64,000 bases of DNA from Streptomyces aurantiacus (GCF_027107535.1 NZ_CP114283.1:4092001-4156000), one strand, 5' to 3'. Positions 46,860 to 55,555 are shown, counted from the stretch's first letter. Made by a program: numbers and translations. Notes: a model not told the origin generated them from the letters alone.

Positions 46860-47600
46860 ATGGCTGACGAGTGCTTCGGACATCCCCGGCTCGCCGCGAT
46901 CTACGACCCGCTCGACCCCGATCGCAGCGATCTCGACGCGTACGTCCGCATGGTGGAGGAGTTCGAGGCGCGGCGGGTGCTGGACATCGGCTGCGGGACG
47001 GGTGTTCTTGCCCTGCTCCTGGCCGATCGAGGCATCGACGTAGTCGGAATGGACCCCGCTGAAGCCTCCGTCGACGTGGCCCGGAGCAAGCCGGGCAGCG
47101 GACGGGTGCGCTGGATCTGCGGGGAGGCGGCTGCGCTCCCGGCGCTCCAGGTCGACCTGGTGACCATGACGGCGAACGTCGCTCAGGCCATCGTCGATCC
47201 GGCGAGCTGGCAGCAGACTCTCCGGAGGTCCCGTGAAGCACTGCGCCCGGGCGGTCTGCTGATCTTCGAGACCCGGGATCCGGCCAGGCGTGCCTGGGAG
47301 GGATGGAAGCGCGAGTCCTCGTACTCCGTGACGGACATCCCGGGCGTTGGCCCGGTCGAGAGCTGGCTCCAGGTGACCGATGTGAGTTTGCCGCTCGTGA
47401 CGTTCCGCTCGACGTACGTCTTCGCCGCGGACGGGCAGGTGCTGACATCGGATTCGACGCTGCGCTTCCGCGGGCGGCAGGAGGTCGAGGCGGACCTGCT
47501 CGCGCAGGGTTTCGCGATCCATGGCGTTCGAGACGCACCTGACCGTCCCGGCCGGGAGTTCGTGTTCCTCGCACGGTGTCCCGCCGCCCCTTCGGTGTGA
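46860..47600 (+). CDS. SAM-dependent class I methyltransferase
   Basis: A 246-residue enzyme with motif I VLDIGCGTGVLALLLADRG, post-I VVGMDPAEASVDVARSK and motif III EALRPGGLLIFETRDP. The N-terminal LAAIYDPLDPDRSDLDAYV is common in Streptomyces methyltransferases of unknown substrate. The start is set by the -10 box 7 bases upstream. It is divergent from the GNAT gene with 171 bp between. Confidence 0.9.
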   Translation: MADECFGHPRLAAIYDPLDPDRSDLDAYVRMVEEFEARRVLDIGCGTGVLALLLADRGIDVVGMDPAEASVDVARSKPGSGRVRWICGEAAALPALQVDLVTMTANVAQAIVDPASWQQTLRRSREALRPGGLLIFETRDPARRAWEGWKRESSYSVTDIPGVGPVESWLQVTDVSLPLVTFRSTYVFAADGQVLTSDSTLRFRGRQEVEADLLAQGFAIHGVRDAPDRPGREFVFLARCPAAPSV

Positions 47601-47814
47601 GCCGCCGCGGCCGGCTGCGGATGCAGAAGGCTGAAACCCCGGTCCAGAGCCCTCGGAGACCTTGCCCGCACCCAATTCCGTGGTCCCGTACGGTCCTGGG
47701 CGGGCTTGATTCGGGTGAGGCCGAAAGTGCGTGCGCTGCTCCCGGGATCATCTGCACACTTCGATCGACCAGTGGGGCAGGGCGATCGGGGGACGAGTGT
47801 CCAGGAGAAGTGGT

Positions 47815-48783
47815 GTGCGTGCCGGCCGGGCGACGGCGCGCAGCCGAACGACCGGGGTCCTCGGGAGGTCCCTGCGGACCATGGTGGCCGCACTGCTCTG
47901 CTCGGGGTTCGCCGCGGGATGTTCGGCAGGTTCGTCACCGGCTGCGCCGGCACTGGCCGACGCGGAGCTGCGAACCGAACTCACCGGCGACGAGAAGGCG
48001 CTGCTGCACCTTGCCGAACAGCGGCTCATCGCCGACTGCATGGACGAGCAGGGCTTCCGCTACGTCGTAGAGGAGCTGCCGCGGTCGTCGACCTCTCCGC
48101 GTGCCGCCAGCGCCTCCCGCCAGGGCGACGTGGCCTGGGCCCGGGCCAACGGCTACGGAACCGCACCGGGTGACGCCGCTTCCGGTCAGGGGAAGCGGGC
48201 CCTCGGCCCGAACGGCCGGTACATCGTGTCGCTCACGCCCGAGAAGCAGCGGGCCTTCTCCCGCGCGCTCGACGGCACCAATCCCTCCGCCGTGTCCGTC
48301 GAAGTGCCCACGCTGGGCAGGGTCTTCACGAGCGCCGACGGCTGCCAGGCCAACGCCCGTACGCGGTTGTACGGCGACCAGGCCCGCTGGGTCCGTGCCA
48401 AGGCCACGGTCACGAACCTCCGTGCCATCACGCGCGAAAACTTCTCCTCCGACCCGGAGTACACCGCCGCGCTGAGCGAGTGGCGCTCGTGCATGGCCGA
48501 ACGGGGGCACAGCGCTCGTACTCCCGCGGAAGCGCGCCGTACAGCCCTTTCGAAGCGCGCGCCCGCCGCCGGCGCTGCCACGGTGTCGGCCGGCGAACGC
48601 CGTACGGCCGTCGCGGACGCCCGGTGCAGCCGGTCGACCCGCCTCGCGGCGGTCACGGAACGGGTGGAGGAGCGCCACGTCCAAACGGCGGCACGCGGGG
48701 CCCAGCGAGGTGCGGCCGAGGACTACACGGTCGCGGTGACCCGGGCTCTGGACCTGGCACAGGAACCGAGGAAAGCCGGCTGA
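47815..48783 (+). CDS. Secreted lipoprotein of unknown function
   Basis: A 322-residue protein. GTG 47815 has AGGAGA 6-10 bases upstream. The N-terminus is a lipoprotein signal: a basic segment, TMVAALLCSG, then the lipobox FAAGC. The exported part has cysteine-containing repeats of similar kind (LIADCMDEQGFRYV and EWRSCMAERGHS), which look like two copies of a C-x2-3-(E)-(Q/R)-G motif, and a C-terminal helix AEDYTVAVTRALDLAQ. No known family was recognised. Confidence 0.8.
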   Translation: MRAGRATARSRTTGVLGRSLRTMVAALLCSGFAAGCSAGSSPAAPALADAELRTELTGDEKALLHLAEQRLIADCMDEQGFRYVVEELPRSSTSPRAASASRQGDVAWARANGYGTAPGDAASGQGKRALGPNGRYIVSLTPEKQRAFSRALDGTNPSAVSVEVPTLGRVFTSADGCQANARTRLYGDQARWVRAKATVTNLRAITRENFSSDPEYTAALSEWRSCMAERGHSARTPAEARRTALSKRAPAAGAATVSAGERRTAVADARCSRSTRLAAVTERVEERHVQTAARGAQRGAAEDYTVAVTRALDLAQEPRKAG

Positions 48784-48911
48784 TTCCTCCCTCCGCGACC
48801 GACCTCGTTCACCGATGCGCCGAACCTCCTGCCGCCCACCAGCCCTGTCGTACGACAACGCACCGCACTTCACCTTGCTACAACTCACTCCACCTCGAAA
48901 GGGAAACAGCC

Positions 48912-49325
48912 ATGCGTAGATCCAGATTCGCCCTGGCCATGAGCACGGCCGCCGCCGCCCTGGTCGCGCTCTCCTCCGCTCCCGCCCATGCCGACCCCAC
49001 CTGGTACAACGGCTCCGTCCCGGCGGGCTGTGAGTCCGGGGCGCTGTGTGTCTACCGGCACATCAACTTCGACCAGGGCGGCTGGGGTGTCGCCAACTTC
49101 CACCACACGAACGCGCGTTGGGTGGACACCAGGAACGCGTACATGGCCAACAACGACTCGTCCTGGTTCAACAACGGCACACCGGACGTCCCCAGTTCGG
49201 TGGTCGTGTTCGGCTACCAGGCGTTCGAGGACCGCCACTTCTGCCTCGACCGTGGCTGGGGCAACAGCTGGGACCCGGACGCCAACGACGACGGCGAAGC
49301 GAATTGGTGGGTCAACGGCTGCTGA
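48912..49325 (+). CDS. Peptidase inhibitor I36-like secreted protein
   Basis: A 137-residue protein with GAAAGGGAAA before ATG 48912. A signal peptide ends at AHA. The mature domain opens ESGALCVYRHINFDQGGWGV and contains DSSWFNNGTPDVPSSVVVFGYQ and CLDRGWGNSWDPDANDDGEAN. These are the features of I36 inhibitors (SMPI type), which have a beta-gamma-crystallin fold and block metalloproteases. The final Asp/Asn-rich stretch may bind calcium. A strong terminator follows 12 bases after the stop. Confidence 0.9.
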   Translation: MRRSRFALAMSTAAAALVALSSAPAHADPTWYNGSVPAGCESGALCVYRHINFDQGGWGVANFHHTNARWVDTRNAYMANNDSSWFNNGTPDVPSSVVVFGYQAFEDRHFCLDRGWGNSWDPDANDDGEANWWVNGC

Positions 49326-49336
49326 TCCGCCCCGCC

Positions 49337-49371
49337 CGCCCCGCCCCCGTCGTGCTTCCGGGGGCGGGGCG
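49337..49371 (+). terminator. Strong terminator after the I36-like gene
   Basis: Perfect 13-bp arms at 49337-49349 and 49359-49371 with a 9-nt loop. Confidence 0.85.
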
Positions 49372-49748
49372 TCGTCGTTCCTCCGCCGGAATGCGCGGGG
49401 TTGCGCTCCCCCTTGGGACTCGGTGGGCGAGAAGGCCTGGCGGTGTGGCATCACGCGGAACGTCGGGTCGCCGAAGGGACGTCGGAGCGTCGTCGGGCGG
49501 CCGGGAGACCGAGCGCGATCCGCGCTGGGAGGGGCGACGGTTGCCGGAGGCGCGCCGACCCCTTCCTTTTCGCGCTCGAACGGGTGCAGTTGAGGTGGCG
49601 CTGGGGCCGTGGGCGAGGCCGCGTCGTTGAGCCGGAGTCAGGACCCGCTCATGGAGGCCGCCCTCCCACTCCGTCGCGGAGGGGACCGCCTGATCGGGAG
49701 GTCCTGAGTTCCCCGCTCGACACCTCACCTCTAGGACCCGGTCCAGGC
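49372..49748. other. Intergenic stretch before the acyltransferase gene
   Basis: No gene seen. One plus-strand frame stays open through this stretch into the acyltransferase, but its composition is low-complexity Arg/Gly and it shows no domain. Confidence 0.45.
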
Positions 49749-51020
49749 ATGGAACCCCCACCCTCTGTCCCGCCTCCCCAGAAGCGAGCGCCCTCCGTGC
49801 CGCCACGGCCACCGGAGCCCGGCACCTCGGCAGGTCCGGCGAGGTGGGGCTGGCTGGACGCGTTGCGCGGCATCGCGGCACTGGTCGTGGTGTTCGATCA
49901 CTCCTCGTACGCCTTCATGGCGGACTTCCGGCGGGAACTGACGCCGCAGTTCAACACCAGCCGCTACGGCATCATGGTGTTCTTCCTGGTGAGCGGCTAC
50001 ATCATCCCCGCCTCGCTGGAGCGCCGGGGCTGCGTCCGGACGTTCTGGGCCGGACGGGTGTTCCGCGTCTACCCGTTGTGTCTGGCCGTCGTCGCCGTGG
50101 TCCTCGTACTCGACGCGCTGGGCGTTGCGGAGATCCGTGATCTCGACGGGCGGAGCGCTGCCGTGGTGGCCGCCGCCCATGTCACCCTGCTTCAGGAACT
50201 CCTGGGAACGCGCAGTTTCCTCCTCGTCCTGTGGACGCTCTCGTACGAGATGGCGTTCTATCTGCTGGTCGTCGCCCTTTTCACCGTCCGCTTGCATCGG
50301 CGGTCGGCAGCGGTCGCCGTCACTCTGGCCGGCCTCGCCGCCGCGAGCGCGACAGCAGGGCTCACCGTGCGGACCTCTGCCCTCTCCGTCGCGGTCGGTA
50401 CGGGACTGCTGATCACGTTGGCTTCCATCGCCATGTTGGGAGCCGTCTGCTGTGCGAGCGCCAGGTCACCGGTGCTCCGCGTGTCCGGGGGTGTACTGGG
50501 AGGGGTACTGGCGCTTGTCCTGGTGCCCTGCAACGGCACGGTCCCCATGTGGGAGGGCCTGGTGATCCTCGCCGTGATGTTTTTCGGCACTGCCGTCCAC
50601 CGGGCCGAACACGGGCAGAGCACCTGGCGGTGGGCAGCCTGCACCGCCGTCGTGGTGATCGCCTGCGCCGTGGGGAGCGCGTACGGACACAGCGGTGAGG
50701 CGCCCTTCAGCAGGCGCGGCTGGATCGTGGCGTTCCTGCTGGCCGTGCTGACGTTCGGTGTCGGGCTGGCATCGCGGCGTCGGCGGGTGCCGCACTGGCT
50801 GATCGGACTGGGAGTGATCAGCTACTCCGTCTACCTGGTCCACCCGGTGCTGCTGGCGGTGACCTACGGCACGATCGGCCGGTCGCAGCGCGACAGTCTC
50901 CTGCTCGAAGCGGCGTTCTTCGCCGTGCTGCTGCCGGTGTGCGTGCTGACCTACCGATACGTCGAAGCACCGAGCCGTGCCTGGGGCCGGAAGCTGGCTC
51001 GCCGGGCTGAGCCGCCGTGA
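49749..51020 (+). CDS. Acyltransferase family 3 (OafA/YrhL-like) membrane protein
   Basis: A 423-residue integral membrane enzyme with about ten helices. ATG 49749 gives a short Pro-rich cytoplasmic N-terminus and then WLDALRGIAALVVVFDHSSYAF, the invariant start of acyltransferase-3 proteins, with Arg and catalytic His. GIMVFFLVSGYIIPASLER follows, and WTLSYEMAFYLLVVALF is the family's third motif. It ends YSVYLVHPVLLAVTYG and TYRYVEAPSRAWGRKL. These proteins move acyl groups across the membrane onto sugars of wall glycans, lipopolysaccharides or antibiotics. The acceptor is unknown. Confidence 0.93.
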   Translation: MEPPPSVPPPQKRAPSVPPRPPEPGTSAGPARWGWLDALRGIAALVVVFDHSSYAFMADFRRELTPQFNTSRYGIMVFFLVSGYIIPASLERRGCVRTFWAGRVFRVYPLCLAVVAVVLVLDALGVAEIRDLDGRSAAVVAAAHVTLLQELLGTRSFLLVLWTLSYEMAFYLLVVALFTVRLHRRSAAVAVTLAGLAAASATAGLTVRTSALSVAVGTGLLITLASIAMLGAVCCASARSPVLRVSGGVLGGVLALVLVPCNGTVPMWEGLVILAVMFFGTAVHRAEHGQSTWRWAACTAVVVIACAVGSAYGHSGEAPFSRRGWIVAFLLAVLTFGVGLASRRRRVPHWLIGLGVISYSVYLVHPVLLAVTYGTIGRSQRDSLLLEAAFFAVLLPVCVLTYRYVEAPSRAWGRKLARRAEPP

Positions 51021-51084
51021 GGGCGCCCCTGCCCCCGGCGTCCGAGCGCATCGGTCGTCAGAGCGCGCCGCCGGGGCCGCTGGA

Positions 51085-51582
51085 TCACGACCGAGGGCGA
51101 GCTCCAGGTCCCAGACGGGCGGTGACTTCCCCGGGAGTGAGGGCGGAGTGCTCCGCTGAGCACTCGACGACGACGCGGACAGGAGCGTCGCAGTCGGTGT
51201 GGCGTACGTCCAGCACGGGGCCCTCGGGGCCCAGGGCGTACGTCTCGCCCCACTGACTCAGTGCCATCAGCGCGGGCCACAGGTCCCATCCCTTACGGGT
51301 CAGGCGGTACTCGTTGCGGGAGCGGGCGCCCGGCTCCTGGTAAGGGACGGTCTTGAGGATGCCGGTGGCGATCAGCTTCCGTAGGCGGTCGCTGAGGACG
51401 GCCTCCGAGAGCCCGATGTGCCGGTGGAAGTCGTCGAAGCGGCGGACTCCGTTGACGGCGTCGCGCAGGATCAGCAACGTCCACTTCTCTCCGACCACGT
51501 CGAGTGTGCGCTGGACGGGGCAGTTCTCCGTGCTCGCCTCAAGCCACTTCATCCGGTCATCGTAGAGCTCTGGCTTCTTCAT
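51085..51582 (-). CDS. HxlR-family transcriptional regulator
   Basis: A 165-residue protein with the HxlR winged helix: NCPVQRTLDVVGEKWTLLIL, RDAVNGVRRFDDFHRHIG, LSEAVLSDRLRKLIATGIL, and wing YQEPGARSRNEYRLTRKGWDLWP. Conserved Cys in the N-terminal NCP is the redox or ligand-sensing residue of many HxlR proteins. It is divergent from a PaaI-type thioesterase gene, and the 62-bp gap has a TGACAGTCA repeat overlapping the thioesterase promoter. Confidence 0.93.
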   Translation of the reverse strand: MKKPELYDDRMKWLEASTENCPVQRTLDVVGEKWTLLILRDAVNGVRRFDDFHRHIGLSEAVLSDRLRKLIATGILKTVPYQEPGARSRNEYRLTRKGWDLWPALMALSQWGETYALGPEGPVLDVRHTDCDAPVRVVVECSAEHSALTPGEVTARLGPGARPRS

Positions 51583-51611
51583 TGACAGTCAGGTGCGCGC
51601 GCATCTAGCTT
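51582..51611 (+). promoter_or_regulatory. Thioesterase promoter with a TGAC-A-GTCA operator
   Basis: TTGACA (51582-51587) and TAGCTT (51606-51611) are 18 bp apart and make a good sigma70-type promoter for the gene at 51645. TGACAGTCA (51583-51591) is an inverted repeat covering the -35 box and the HxlR start, where the HxlR protein may bind. Confidence 0.6.
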
Positions 51612-51644
51612 CATTTGTAAAAGTCAGAGGGAAGGTGCTCGGCC

Positions 51645-52145
51645 GTGGGGCGGACACGTACGTACGAATGGGAAGATCCGGCGCTCCTGGCGGAAGCCGC
51701 CGGACGGATGACAGGCATGGACTTCCTGCGCGAGCTGCAGGCGGGGAAGCTGCCCGGGCCGCCGATCGGTGCCACGGTCGACTTCACCCTGGACGAGGTG
51801 GAGCCGGGCAGGGCGGTCTTCTCCCTGATGCCGGGGGAGGAGCACTACAACCCGATCGGCAGTGTGCATGGCGGCGTCTTCGCCACTCTGCTCGACTCGG
51901 CGGCGGGCTGCGCCGTCCAGTCCACCCTCCCGCAGGGCATGGCGTACACCTCGCTCGACCTGACGGTCAAGTTCCTGCGGCGGATCACCGTGGACACGGG
52001 CCGGGTGCGCGCCATCGGTACGGTCGTCAACCGGGGCCGTCAAACCGCTCTCGCCCAGGCGCAGTTGGTCGACGCGACGGACCGTCTGCTTGCCCACGCC
52101 ACCAGCAGCTGCCTGCTCTTCCCGGTGCCTTCCACGAAGGCGTAA
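51645..52145 (+). CDS. PaaI-type hotdog thioesterase
   Basis: A 166-residue protein from GTG 51645. It has the PaaI signature HYNPIGSVHGGVFATLLDSAAG (the HGG turn and catalytic-helix Asp), then LDLTVKFLRRIT and GRVRAIGTVVNRGRQTALAQAQLVDA, with ATSSCLLF at the end. These enzymes hydrolyse acyl- or aryl-CoA thioesters. It is divergent from the HxlR regulator and likely under its control. A hairpin begins at its stop codon. Confidence 0.92.
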   Translation: MGRTRTYEWEDPALLAEAAGRMTGMDFLRELQAGKLPGPPIGATVDFTLDEVEPGRAVFSLMPGEEHYNPIGSVHGGVFATLLDSAAGCAVQSTLPQGMAYTSLDLTVKFLRRITVDTGRVRAIGTVVNRGRQTALAQAQLVDATDRLLAHATSSCLLFPVPSTKA

Positions 52146-52164
52146 GCCGCACCGACGGCTTACG
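52141..52164 (+). terminator. Hairpin overlapping the thioesterase stop
   Basis: Perfect 9-bp arms at 52141-52149 and 52156-52164, 6-nt loop. The TAA stop lies in the left arm. Confidence 0.7.
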
Positions 52165-52230
52165 CGGGCGCCGCACAGGGCCGACGGATACGTACGGGTA
52201 CGTCGCGGGGGTGAGCGTCCGGGCGCGGGG

Positions 52231-52590
52231 TCAGCTTGTGGTGGGGCGCCATTCGGCTTGGGCGGCCCGGACCGTGAGGTGCGTGGGAAAGACCTGGTCC
52301 AGGCCCACGATCCGGAAGATCCGGCTGACCCGGTCGGGGATCGCGGCCAGCGCAATGCTCGCGTCGCAGGCGAGGGTGTGATTACGGGCGGCGATCAGGG
52401 CGGTGATGCCGCTGGAGTCGCAGAACGTGATGCCGCCGAGGTCAAGGACGAGCTGCTGGCCAGGAAGCAGGTCGAGCCCGGGCAGCGCGGCGCGGACTTC
52501 GGGGGCGGTGTGGTGGTCGAGGTCCCCGGCGATCTCGACGACCGCTCCGGCGGGAACGGTACGGATGTGGAGGGACAGGTGCTGGGTCAC
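52231..52590 (-). CDS. STAS-domain anti-anti-sigma factor (RsbV-like)
   Basis: A 119-residue protein from GTG 52590 with GGAGATC upstream. The start overlaps the phosphatase stop as GTGA. The STAS fold is clear: VVEIAGDLDHHTAPEVRAAL, QQLVLDLGGITFCDSSGITA and a C-terminal helix. Ser60 in DSSG (Asp58-Ser59-Ser60) is the residue that an anti-sigma kinase would phosphorylate. The PP2C protein encoded just upstream would remove that phosphate. Unphosphorylated RsbV-type proteins bind the anti-sigma factor and free a sigma factor of the sigmaB type. No anti-sigma or sigma gene lies in the window. Confidence 0.92.
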   Translation of the reverse strand: MTQHLSLHIRTVPAGAVVEIAGDLDHHTAPEVRAALPGLDLLPGQQLVLDLGGITFCDSSGITALIAARNHTLACDASIALAAIPDRVSRIFRIVGLDQVFPTHLTVRAAQAEWRPTTS

Positions 52591-53858
52591 TGCTGATCTC
52601 CACTGTGGGGTCGAGGAACATGGATGGCCAGGACGGCGGTGTCGTCGTCCACGCCGCTGCCGAAGGTCTTGAGCAGACCACGGATCGCGCCGATGGTGTC
52701 CGACGCGGTGGTGGGTGCGAGAGCGCGGGCGAAAGCGAGGAGGGCGTCGTCGCCGTAGCGCCCCCCGTCGTCGGCGCCGGCGTTGATGTGGGCTTCGGTG
52801 AGTCCGTCGGTGTGCAGGAGCAGAGTGTCGCCGGTGGCCAGGTGGACGCTGGTGGTGGCGATCTGGGCGTCGGGCAGGGCGCCGATGAGCTGTCCGCCCG
52901 GAGTGGGCAGGTAGTCGGTGGTGCCGTCGGCGCGCATCAGCAGCGCGGGGGGATGCCCGCCGCCGGCCAGGGTGATGTGGAAGCCGCCCCGGTCGTGGTC
53001 GGGGGTGAGCAGGCCGAAGACGACGGTGCAGAAGCGGGGGTCGGTGCCGCTGTACTCGTGGTTCAGGACCGTGTTGAGGTTGCCGAGGACGGCGACGGGG
53101 TCGGGGTTGTACACGGCCGCGGCGCGCAGGGTGTACCGGGCCAGGGAGGTGACGGCCGCGGCGGCGGCGCCCTTGCCGCACACGTCACCCAGAAACAGTC
53201 CCCAGGTCCCGGCGGCGAGCGGGAACAGGTCGTAGAAGTCGCCGCCGACCTCGTCGGCCGAGGCGATGTGGTAGTGCGCCGAGACATCCAGGCCGGGCAC
53301 GTTGGCCAGGGCCGGCGGCAACAGCGTCCTCTGCAGGGTGGTCGCCAGGCGCTTGTACCGCTCGCGTTCCTCGTCGGCCTCCTGGCGGGCGCGCAGCAGC
53401 TCGGTTTCGTAGGCGCGGCGGTCACGGGCGTCGAAGACGGTGGTACGGATCAGCAGCGGCTGTCCGTCACTGCCTGTCTTCACGGTCGAGGTGACCAGGA
53501 CCGGCAGGCGGGAGCCGTCGGCGGCCTTGAGTTCCAGAGCGATTCCGCTGACTTCGCCCTGCATCCTGAGCAGGGGAGCGAAATGGGTCTCGTGATAGAG
53601 CCGTCCGCCGACGGTCAGCAGGTCGGAGAAGTACTTGTGGCCCAGCAGGTCTTCGCGCGCGTAGCCGAGCCAGTCCACAAGAGTGGCGTTGACCTTGGCG
53701 ATCCGGCCGTCCAGCAGAGTGGACAGGTATCCGCAGGGCGCGTGCTCGTACAGGTCCTCGATGCTGTCCTCCAGTAGGGAGGAGAACTGCTCCTGATCGA
53801 CCACGGGCCCGTCGTCGCCTTTCCGCCGGGCCTCTTCCTCGTCGCTGGTCTCGCACAT
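52587..53858 (-). CDS. PAS-domain PP2C/SpoIIE phosphatase (RsbP-like)
   Basis: A 423-residue protein. ATG 53858 overlaps the hydrolase stop as TGATG, and an in-frame GTG three bases earlier is possible. Residues 35-140 are a PAS domain (YEHAPCGYLSTLLDGRIAKV, LVDWLGYAREDLLGHKYFSD). A helical linker with LRARQEADEERERYKRLA follows. The SpoIIE/PP2C domain (about 195-420) has SADEVGGDFYDLF, FLGDVCGKGAAAAAVTSLAR, AGGGHPPALL, LLLHTDGLTEA and GVDDDTAVLAI, which supply the metal-binding acidic residues. PAS plus PP2C is the architecture of B. subtilis RsbP. With the RsbQ-like gene upstream and the STAS gene downstream, it is the centre of a partner-switching signalling operon. Confidence 0.94.
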   Translation of the reverse strand: MCETSDEEEARRKGDDGPVVDQEQFSSLLEDSIEDLYEHAPCGYLSTLLDGRIAKVNATLVDWLGYAREDLLGHKYFSDLLTVGGRLYHETHFAPLLRMQGEVSGIALELKAADGSRLPVLVTSTVKTGSDGQPLLIRTTVFDARDRRAYETELLRARQEADEERERYKRLATTLQRTLLPPALANVPGLDVSAHYHIASADEVGGDFYDLFPLAAGTWGLFLGDVCGKGAAAAAVTSLARYTLRAAAVYNPDPVAVLGNLNTVLNHEYSGTDPRFCTVVFGLLTPDHDRGGFHITLAGGGHPPALLMRADGTTDYLPTPGGQLIGALPDAQIATTSVHLATGDTLLLHTDGLTEAHINAGADDGGRYGDDALLAFARALAPTTASDTIGAIRGLLKTFGSGVDDDTAVLAIHVPRPHSGDQQ

Positions 53859-54667
53859 CACGTGACTGCTTCCATGAATGCCGTGATCGCCGCCGCGGTC
53901 TCCTGCGGGGCGGCGAGCTGGGGGCAGTGGCCGGTCGCGTTCAGGGTGACCAGGCGGCTACCCGGAATCCGGGCGTGCACGAACGCGCCCACCTCCGGCG
54001 GGGCGATCGCATCACGGGAGGACTGGGCCACCAGCGTGGGCACACCCACCTGGGCAAGATCCATGCGGTTGTCGGACAGGAACGTCACCCGGGCGAAGAC
54101 CCGGGCGATGTCCGGATCGGTGCGGCAGAAGCTGTTGGTCAGCTCCTCACCCAGCTCCGGCCGGTCGGGGTTGCCCATGATGACCGGTGCCATCGCACCC
54201 GACCAGCCCAGGTAGTTGGCCTCCAGCGACTCCAGCAACTCCGCGATGTCATCCGCGGTGAACCCGCCGACGTAGCCGGCCCCGGGATCGTCGATGAAAC
54301 ATGGAGAGGGCGCCAGCAGCACCAGCCCCGCGAACGCCGCGGGCTCCCGGGCGGCGGCCAGAACGCCCATCATGGCGCTGACGGAATGCCCCACGAACGT
54401 CACCGGGCCGAGCTCCAGCTCCCGGCACAGCTCCAGCACGTCATCGACATAGCCGTCCAGCGTGGAGTACCGCTCCCGGCTCCAGGCCGACAGATCCGAC
54501 TTTCCCGCGCCCACGTGATCGAAGAGCACGACGGTGAAGTCACGTTCCAGTGTCGGCACGACCAGGCGCCACATGTTCTGGTCGCAGCCGAACCCGTGCG
54601 CCAGCATCACCACGGGCCCGCCGGCCCGCCCGGTCACCGTCACGTGGTTCCTGTGCCTTACATCCAT
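53858..54667 (-). CDS. rsbQ: RsbQ-like alpha/beta hydrolase
   Basis: A 269-residue protein, the same length as B. subtilis RsbQ and closely similar to it as I recall that sequence: RNHVTVTGRAGGPVVMLAHG, GFGCDQNMWRLVVPTLE, VVLFDHVGAGKSDL, YSTLDGYVDDVLELC, LAPSPCFIDDPGAGYVGGF. The nucleophile is Ser95 in GHSVSA. The catalytic Asp is in SSRDAIAPPEVG (near residue 218) and the His in ATGHCPQL (near 246). RsbQ is required for RsbP to signal energy stress, probably by making or carrying a small hydrophobic cofactor. The fold is shared with plant karrikin/strigolactone receptors. The start ATG 54667 has GAGG 9 bases upstream. It is the first gene of the operon. Confidence 0.9.
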   Translation of the reverse strand: MDVRHRNHVTVTGRAGGPVVMLAHGFGCDQNMWRLVVPTLERDFTVVLFDHVGAGKSDLSAWSRERYSTLDGYVDDVLELCRELELGPVTFVGHSVSAMMGVLAAAREPAAFAGLVLLAPSPCFIDDPGAGYVGGFTADDIAELLESLEANYLGWSGAMAPVIMGNPDRPELGEELTNSFCRTDPDIARVFARVTFLSDNRMDLAQVGVPTLVAQSSRDAIAPPEVGAFVHARIPGSRLVTLNATGHCPQLAAPQETAAAITAFMEAVT

Positions 54668-55224
54668 ACAAAGCATCCTCGCAGACCGCGCAGACCCTTC
54701 ACGCTGCCCGAAGAACGCCGCGATGTCCCGGTTGCGGCAGCGCGAGGACGCACCGCCGGAACCCGGTCTCGGCTCATGCGGAGGTCAAAGCCGGTGGATG
54801 GCGTCGTGGGCGGGAACCGACTTTCCGTCCACGAGCGAGCGTGGTGTGGTGACCGACCATGCAGCCCGGGGTCCCTTGTGGCGCGGCTCACTGAAGACCT
54901 TGAGAGGACGAGACGGCATCGCCAGGGGAGCTCGTCCTCTGCCGTGGCGCCGCGATCCCCATGGGCGCAGCTCTCGCGGGACGGGCGCCGGGACAGGACA
55001 TCCTTCGCCGCCTTGTCCACTGCAGCGAAGCTGGAAGAGCCCCCAGGGGAGGCCTTCACTCTCCGGCGCCGCACAGCTACTCTGTGGCCTGAGAAACGGT
55101 CAGGCAGCGGCCGCCCTGGAATCCGCAGGCCGCCCTGGAGCCGTTCATGACTCTCCCGATGACCCGTGCCGGCCCTCTTCGTGAGGACAGGGTGGCTGTC
55201 CGTGTCGTCGTACGGGCCACTCCG

Positions 55225-55280
55225 TCGCGTCGGAACACCGGCGGAGAGCCATCGCGTCGGAGAACACCGGCGGAGACCCA
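55225..55280 (+). repeat. Tandem duplication of a 27/29-bp unit
   Basis: 55225-55251 and 55252-55280 share the order TCGCGTCGGA, ACACCGGCGGAGA, CCA, with a 2-base insertion and one substitution in the second copy. It appears to be a local duplication in non-coding DNA. Confidence 0.7.
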
Positions 55281-55436
55281 TGCCATGGAGTGAGGTCGCT
55301 CGACACGTCCTGAGGTCGCTCCCAACAGCTGGAGCCGGGCCCGTGCGTAGACCGCGGCCTCACCGTTCCACCCTTCACCCGCGGGCGCCGGCCGGGGCGA
55401 CATGCTTCCTGCCCCGCTGGAGGTGAGGGGCGCGGT

Positions 55437-55474
55437 GCGGGGACCGCGCGGAGGGGAGCCCGCGCGGTCCCCGC
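55437..55474 (-). terminator. Strong hairpin after the ABC-transporter remnant
   Basis: Perfect 15-bp arms at 55437-55451 and 55460-55474, 8-nt loop, about 80 bases past the remnant's stop on its own strand. Confidence 0.75.
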
Positions 55475-55555
55475 CGTCGGCGGCCTGCCGCCGGTCCCGG
55501 GTTCTACCGGCGGCGGGCCGCCCCGTACGACACGGTCACCTGCGGTGGCGCGTGG

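Larger units (their letters stand above)
54668..55555. other. Long non-coding stretch upstream of the rsbQ-like operon
   Basis: No convincing gene on either strand. The first 100 bases should hold the operon's promoter. Two imperfect tandem copies of a 27/29-bp unit lie at 55225-55280, and TGAGGTCGCTC is repeated at 55291 and 55311. A strong hairpin at 55437-55474 ends the ABC-transporter remnant. Confidence 0.5.

Noticed and set aside
49401..49748. N-terminal extension of the acyltransferase
   Set aside because: Low-complexity extension before ATG 49749. The family normally begins within about 40 residues of the first helix.
44318..51020. Genomic island or biosynthetic cluster spanning methyltransferases, acyltransferase and secreted proteins
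   Set aside because: No scaffold-forming enzymes, and the genes lie in separate units on both strands. They look like ordinary accessory chromosome genes.
55225..55321. CRISPR-like array
   Set aside because: Two abutting imperfect copies without spacers plus a second, different short repeat; a simple duplication.
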